Part shown: piece after piece, positions 60,773 through 64,000 of the stretch
How the letters are laid out: every line of letters starts with the position of its first letter
Numbering within the stretch: the stretch's first letter is position 1
Assembly: GCA_902801885.1 (NCBI GenBank)
Contig: CADCJX010000004.1
Coordinates: 12,912-76,911 of the forward strand
DNA: 64,000 nucleotides
Direction: 5' to 3'
Source of the DNA: an uncultured Bacteroidia bacterium
GTDB taxonomy: Bacteria > Bacteroidota > Bacteroidia > Bacteroidales > UBA932
Notes under the pieces: model-generated
The model's input: the letters and a program-made list of their open reading frames with translations, nothing else
The model's database searches: none
Told to the model about the DNA's origin: nothing
Position numbers and translations under genes: made by a program

Positions 60773-62063
60773 AAGAACTGTCTTAGCCTGCCTCTCGGTA
60801 CTGTTTGCTTGTACGTCCACTTTCGCACAGGTTACCAAAAAGGAACTGTGGGCCGACATTGACAAACTCGGATCGAATTACTATTCCTACCCAGGGGCAA
60901 AGTATTCCCAGACCCCTCCGCCAGAAGGGTACGAGGCGTTCTACATCAGCCATTTCGGTAGGCATGGCTCCCGCTACTTGACCAGCAATAGTTTCTACCA
61001 CCGGGCAATAGGCCTGCTCGAAAAAGCAGATTCGGCCGATGCCCTGACCCACAAGGGCAAGGTTCTGCTCAGGGACCTCAGGACCGCTTATGCCGATGCA
61101 GAGAATAAAGCCGGCGAACTGTCGGCATTGGGAGGACGTGAGCATGAAGGAATTGCAGGGAGGGCTTTCGAACGCTATCCTAAAGTGTTTGACAACAAGG
61201 CAAAAGTCATCACGCGTTCCACCTCCTCTCATCGCTGCATCGAGAGCATGGAACATTTTGTCGGCGAATTGAAACGCAGGAATCCCTCCCTAGACGTTGA
61301 AGGAGGTTACCACCCGGAAGACAAATGGTATATGAGCAATCTTTCTGATAGCGTTTCAGTAGTACCAGGATCAGATGCTATCAGGGACCGTGCACGATAT
61401 GTCAGGGATTCCTTGAGACTAACCATTGACATAAGTGGGAAATTCATAAAGGACAGGTCACTGATCCTAGATTACAACGGAGGTAATCCTGCCAAATTCT
61501 CCGAGGACCTGTACGACATTGCAGAAGACATGCAATGTATCCCTGAACTGAAGATGAAGCGCACTTTCAGGAAATACTTTACGAAAAATCAGCTTTACAC
61601 CATATTTCTTTCGAACTCAATTTCCTGGCTGATTACTCCTGGCTACTACTCCGGAATGACTCCAGGCTACAAAAGAGGATATCTAACGATCAAACACATG
61701 CTTGACAAAGCACAAGAAGCCATTGATTCAGAAGAGAACGGAGCGTTCCTCAGATTCAGCCATGACGGATATGTGATTCAGATAGCCCGAGCCTTCGAAT
61801 TCGACGGATGCCGCGAAGTTCCCGCTGACTTTCTTAATGTCTGCAACTATTTCTCCCTCTTCCAGGTTATTCCGATGGCCTCAAACATCCAGATGGTCTT
61901 CTTCAGGAAGCCTGGAAACGACGACATCCTTGTCAAGTTCCTCCTGCAGGAAGAAGAAAAGCACATCCCGGTAGAAACGGACATCTGGCCGTTCTACCAT
62001 TTAAAAGACGTCAAGGACTATTACAATCCTAGAATAGAATCCTTTTTAAAAACAAGAAACTAA
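60765..62063 (+). CDS. Exported histidine phosphatase, branch 2 (phytase/MINPP-like)
   Basis: A 432-residue protein with a signal peptide (about 1-21, TFAQ). The phosphate-binding HFGRHGSRYL motif has the nucleophile H67 between R66 and R70, and RFSHDGYVIQIARAF supplies the HD pair of this family. Similar enzymes in gut Bacteroides hydrolyse inositol phosphates or other phosphate esters. In this PUL it may remove phosphate from a decorated glycan or scavenge it. It overlaps paralog 2 by 8 bases. Confidence 0.85.
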   Translation: MNKRTVLACLSVLFACTSTFAQVTKKELWADIDKLGSNYYSYPGAKYSQTPPPEGYEAFYISHFGRHGSRYLTSNSFYHRAIGLLEKADSADALTHKGKVLLRDLRTAYADAENKAGELSALGGREHEGIAGRAFERYPKVFDNKAKVITRSTSSHRCIESMEHFVGELKRRNPSLDVEGGYHPEDKWYMSNLSDSVSVVPGSDAIRDRARYVRDSLRLTIDISGKFIKDRSLILDYNGGNPAKFSEDLYDIAEDMQCIPELKMKRTFRKYFTKNQLYTIFLSNSISWLITPGYYSGMTPGYKRGYLTIKHMLDKAQEAIDSEENGAFLRFSHDGYVIQIARAFEFDGCREVPADFLNVCNYFSLFQVIPMASNIQMVFFRKPGNDDILVKFLLQEEEKHIPVETDIWPFYHLKDVKDYYNPRIESFLKTRN

Positions 62064-62074
62064 TAACCAGCAAT

Positions 62075-63688
62075 ATGCTTAAAAAACACTTGATGGCCAT
62101 CACAACTCTGTTGCTAATAATGATGGCAGCCCCTGTCATAGCTCAGGAAAAGCCGATTGACAATTCTGAATATATTCTTACCCCAAAGGCTCCTGACACT
62201 CCAAGGATAAACGGAGCCAGAATCTATGGAGCCAGGCCTGGAGCTGACTTCCTGTTCAGGATTCCTGCCACCGGAATCAGACCCATGGTTTTCTCGGCAC
62301 AAGGTCTTCCAAAAGGCCTTAAACTGGATAGGAGCACCGGCATCATTTCAGGAAAAGCCAAAAAGAAGGGGACCTATCATGTCAAGCTTAAAGCCGAGAA
62401 CTCCCTTGGTGCTTACGAAAGAGAACTACGGATCGTCATCGGCGACAAAATTGCCCTAACTCCTCCGATGGGATGGAATTCCTGGAACTGTTGGGGGCCA
62501 AAAGTAAGCCAGGAAAAAGTTATGAGTTCCGCAAGGGCGATGATTGAAAAAGGTCTTGCAGACTATGGTTGGTCATACATTAACACAGATGATGGCTGGC
62601 AGGCACAGCGCGGAGGAAAATACAATGCCATACAACCGAACCGGAAATTTCCGGACATGAAGGGAATGGTTGATGAACTGCATGCAATGGGTTTGAAGGC
62701 TGGAATTTATTCTGGCCCTTGGTACGGAACTTTCGCCGGTTTTATAGGCAGTGCATGCGATAATCCTGAAGGGAAATACAAGTGGCAGGAAGACGGTTTT
62801 CATGACGACGATTTCCGTTTTTCAGATCCAGAAGGCAAGCTTAAGGGAAGCAGCCGCTATTTTCATGCAGAATACTCATTCGCAGACAAAGATGCCAGGC
62901 AATGGGCGGACTGGGGATTCGACTACCTGAAATATGATTGGAACCCTATAGATTACTGGCACATCAGGGATATACACAATGCCATCGAAGCAACAGGAAG
63001 GGACATCGTTCTCAGTCTTTCGAATTCAGCAAAAGTCTCAATGGGGCCGGGCATCATGCAATATGCTCAGTGCTGGAGAACTACGGCAGATATCGTAGAC
63101 ACATGGAAAAGCATAAGTACTATCGGTTTCCAAGGTCAAGACATGTGGTCAGGATTCAAGCGTCCTGGAAACTGGCCAGATGCCGACATGCTGGTTGTTG
63201 GGAAAGTTGGATGGGGACATCCTAAGCCTTCCAGACTTACTCCCGACGAGCAATACACTCATATCTCTCTTTGGGCACTTCTGTCTTCCCCTATGCTTAT
63301 AGGTTGCGACATGGCGGACATGGACGACTTCACTATCAGCCTTCTGTGCAACAATGAAGTAATAGACGTGAATCAAGACCCGCTTGGTTTTCAGGCTGCG
63401 TGTGTAGAAGGTGATGAGAATTATAGAATCTATGTCAAACCTCTTGAAGATGGTACAATAGCAGTAGGTCTGTTCAATCTCACAGAGGCCCCCCGCAAAA
63501 TAGGTTTCGTATGTAAGATGCTCGGCATCCTAGGTGAACAAACAGTAAGAGACCTTTGGCGTCAGAAAGACATCGCAAAGGTCCCTTATAAAGAACGTTG
63601 GGAAACCGAAGTCGCTCCCCATGGCGTTGTCCTGCTAAAAGTTTCTCCAGGAGCAACTTACGAGCGTCCTATGGGTAATAACCGCTAG
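62075..63688 (+). CDS. GH27 alpha-galactosidase-type hydrolase with N-terminal Ig domain
   Basis: A 537-residue secreted enzyme (signal peptide about 1-23, VIAQ). Residues 40-122 form a putative-Ig (He_PIG) domain with GLPKGLKLDRSTGIISGK. The GH27 barrel follows: TPPMGWNSWNCWG, YINTDDGWQ, nucleophile D288 in YLKYDWN and acid/base D339 in WRTTADIVDTW, then ALLSSPMLIGCDM and a beta-sandwich. It would remove alpha-galactose or alpha-N-acetylgalactosamine. An unusual 45-residue segment (about 225-270) lies ahead of the nucleophile strand. Last gene of the PUL 2 operon, 11 bases after the phosphatase. Confidence 0.92.
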   Translation: MLKKHLMAITTLLLIMMAAPVIAQEKPIDNSEYILTPKAPDTPRINGARIYGARPGADFLFRIPATGIRPMVFSAQGLPKGLKLDRSTGIISGKAKKKGTYHVKLKAENSLGAYERELRIVIGDKIALTPPMGWNSWNCWGPKVSQEKVMSSARAMIEKGLADYGWSYINTDDGWQAQRGGKYNAIQPNRKFPDMKGMVDELHAMGLKAGIYSGPWYGTFAGFIGSACDNPEGKYKWQEDGFHDDDFRFSDPEGKLKGSSRYFHAEYSFADKDARQWADWGFDYLKYDWNPIDYWHIRDIHNAIEATGRDIVLSLSNSAKVSMGPGIMQYAQCWRTTADIVDTWKSISTIGFQGQDMWSGFKRPGNWPDADMLVVGKVGWGHPKPSRLTPDEQYTHISLWALLSSPMLIGCDMADMDDFTISLLCNNEVIDVNQDPLGFQAACVEGDENYRIYVKPLEDGTIAVGLFNLTEAPRKIGFVCKMLGILGEQTVRDLWRQKDIAKVPYKERWETEVAPHGVVLLKVSPGATYERPMGNNR

Positions 63689-63692
63689 CTAT

Positions 63693-64000
63693 CTATTTCA
63701 CTATCACCGGGTGGATGACGCTGCCGGGCATGCTGAGAGTGCCGTCCTTGGCTATCTTCAGGTCCGTGTTGATGTACATGGTACGGGGATACATCGTGGA
63801 GTCATTCTGATGGGCATGGAAGACATACATTGATTTACCGTCCTCGCCCTTGAAAGGAGCTCCATGGCCGATTCCGACCAACCCTCCGGCATTCTGGGAA
63901 TCCCTCCTGAACACAGGATTGCCCGTATACTTCGTCCATGGTCCGCAAGGAGATGGGGCAGTGGCATAACCCACTGCATAATCCTGGCTGCGGGTGTGGT
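63693..64000 (-). CDS. GH43-like glycosidase, C-terminal part only
   Basis: The frame is open to the window edge and ends at TAG (63693-63695), giving about 102 residues. It reads SQDYAVGYATAPSPCGPWTK, YTGNPVF, then GIGHGAPFKGEDGKSMYVFHAH and a final beta-strand DGTLSMPGSV. The xxGYATAxSPxGPW string and the GHGxP-W/F strand are typical of a GH43 propeller. The N-terminal part lies beyond the window. It converges on the GH27 gene with 4 bases between. Confidence 0.8.
   Translation of the reverse strand, partial: HTRSQDYAVGYATAPSPCGPWTKYTGNPVFRRDSQNAGGLVGIGHGAPFKGEDGKSMYVFHAHQNDSTMYPRTMYINTDLKIAKDGTLSMPGSVIHPVIVK

Noticed and set aside
1..64000. CRISPR arrays, tRNA or rRNA genes, riboswitches, transposases
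   Set aside because: None could be seen on either strand by reading. A covariance-model scan would be needed to exclude small RNAs.

Overview
The window is chromosomal DNA from a member of the Bacteroidales. The signs are two SusC/SusD pairs, a LacI-type and an ECF-sigma/FecR-type PUL regulator, a BACON lipoprotein, many lipobox signal peptides, -7 boxes of the form TAnnTTTG, and a Bacteroidetes-type radical-SAM/lipoprotein pair. Genus cannot be told from the sequence alone. No rRNA, tRNA, CRISPR array, transposase or phage gene is visible, and no gene-free stretch exceeds about 175 bases.

Region 1 (1-10660) is housekeeping. A partial DUF47/PhoU-like gene and an M28 peptidase are followed by a one-carbon/purine block on the minus strand (purM, a lipoprotein/radical-SAM pair, purH, purD, folD). 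Divergent from purM are rdgB and recO. Two kinds of small repeat have touched genes here: a hairpin pair inserted in frame in purH, and a 30-base repeat that supplies the end of purD and the tail of rdgB. A 3' remnant of lgt seems to lie between purH and the radical-SAM gene.

Region 2 (10715-15497) carries plus-strand exported proteins: a GH43-like lipoprotein, an S41/PDZ protease, and an unusual exported fusion of a Gfo/Idh/MocA oxidoreductase with a GH43 glycosidase.

Region 3 (15512-42410) is a complete uronic-acid polysaccharide utilisation locus. Fifteen minus-strand genes run tightly from kduD (38043) to a secreted VOC protein (15512): kduD, kduI, DUF4861, susC, susD, a duplicated GH5-like barrel, an unknown secreted protein, a heparinase II/III-type lyase, a GH88 unsaturated-uronyl hydrolase, a beta-helix lipoprotein, an aldose epimerase, a GH2, a Tat-type aldo/keto reductase, a DUF2264 protein and the VOC protein. 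Divergently run a LacI regulator, kdgK, the KDPG aldolase gene and a hexuronate-type MFS transporter. Two palindromic operators lie between the two units. The logic is: lyase cleavage at the surface or periplasm, GH88 release of unsaturated uronate, uptake, KduI and KduD to KDG, then KdgK and aldolase to pyruvate and glyceraldehyde-3-phosphate. No sulfatase is present, so a non-sulfated glycan is the simpler guess.

Region 4 (42423-49217) has an ABM-domain protein coupled to RNase R, a ROK kinase with manA, a ribbon-helix-helix/PIN toxin-antitoxin pair with a three-site operator, and a GH20 hexosaminidase.

Region 5 (49376-64000) is a second PUL: ECF sigma, FecR anti-sigma, STN-bearing SusC, SusD, BACON lipoprotein, SGNH hydrolase, two tandem (alpha/alpha)-barrel lipoproteins of unknown function, a histidine phosphatase and a GH27 alpha-galactosidase, with a partial GH43 gene convergent at the edge. 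Most junctions in this unit overlap by 4 or 8 bases, so it is probably translated as a coupled operon.
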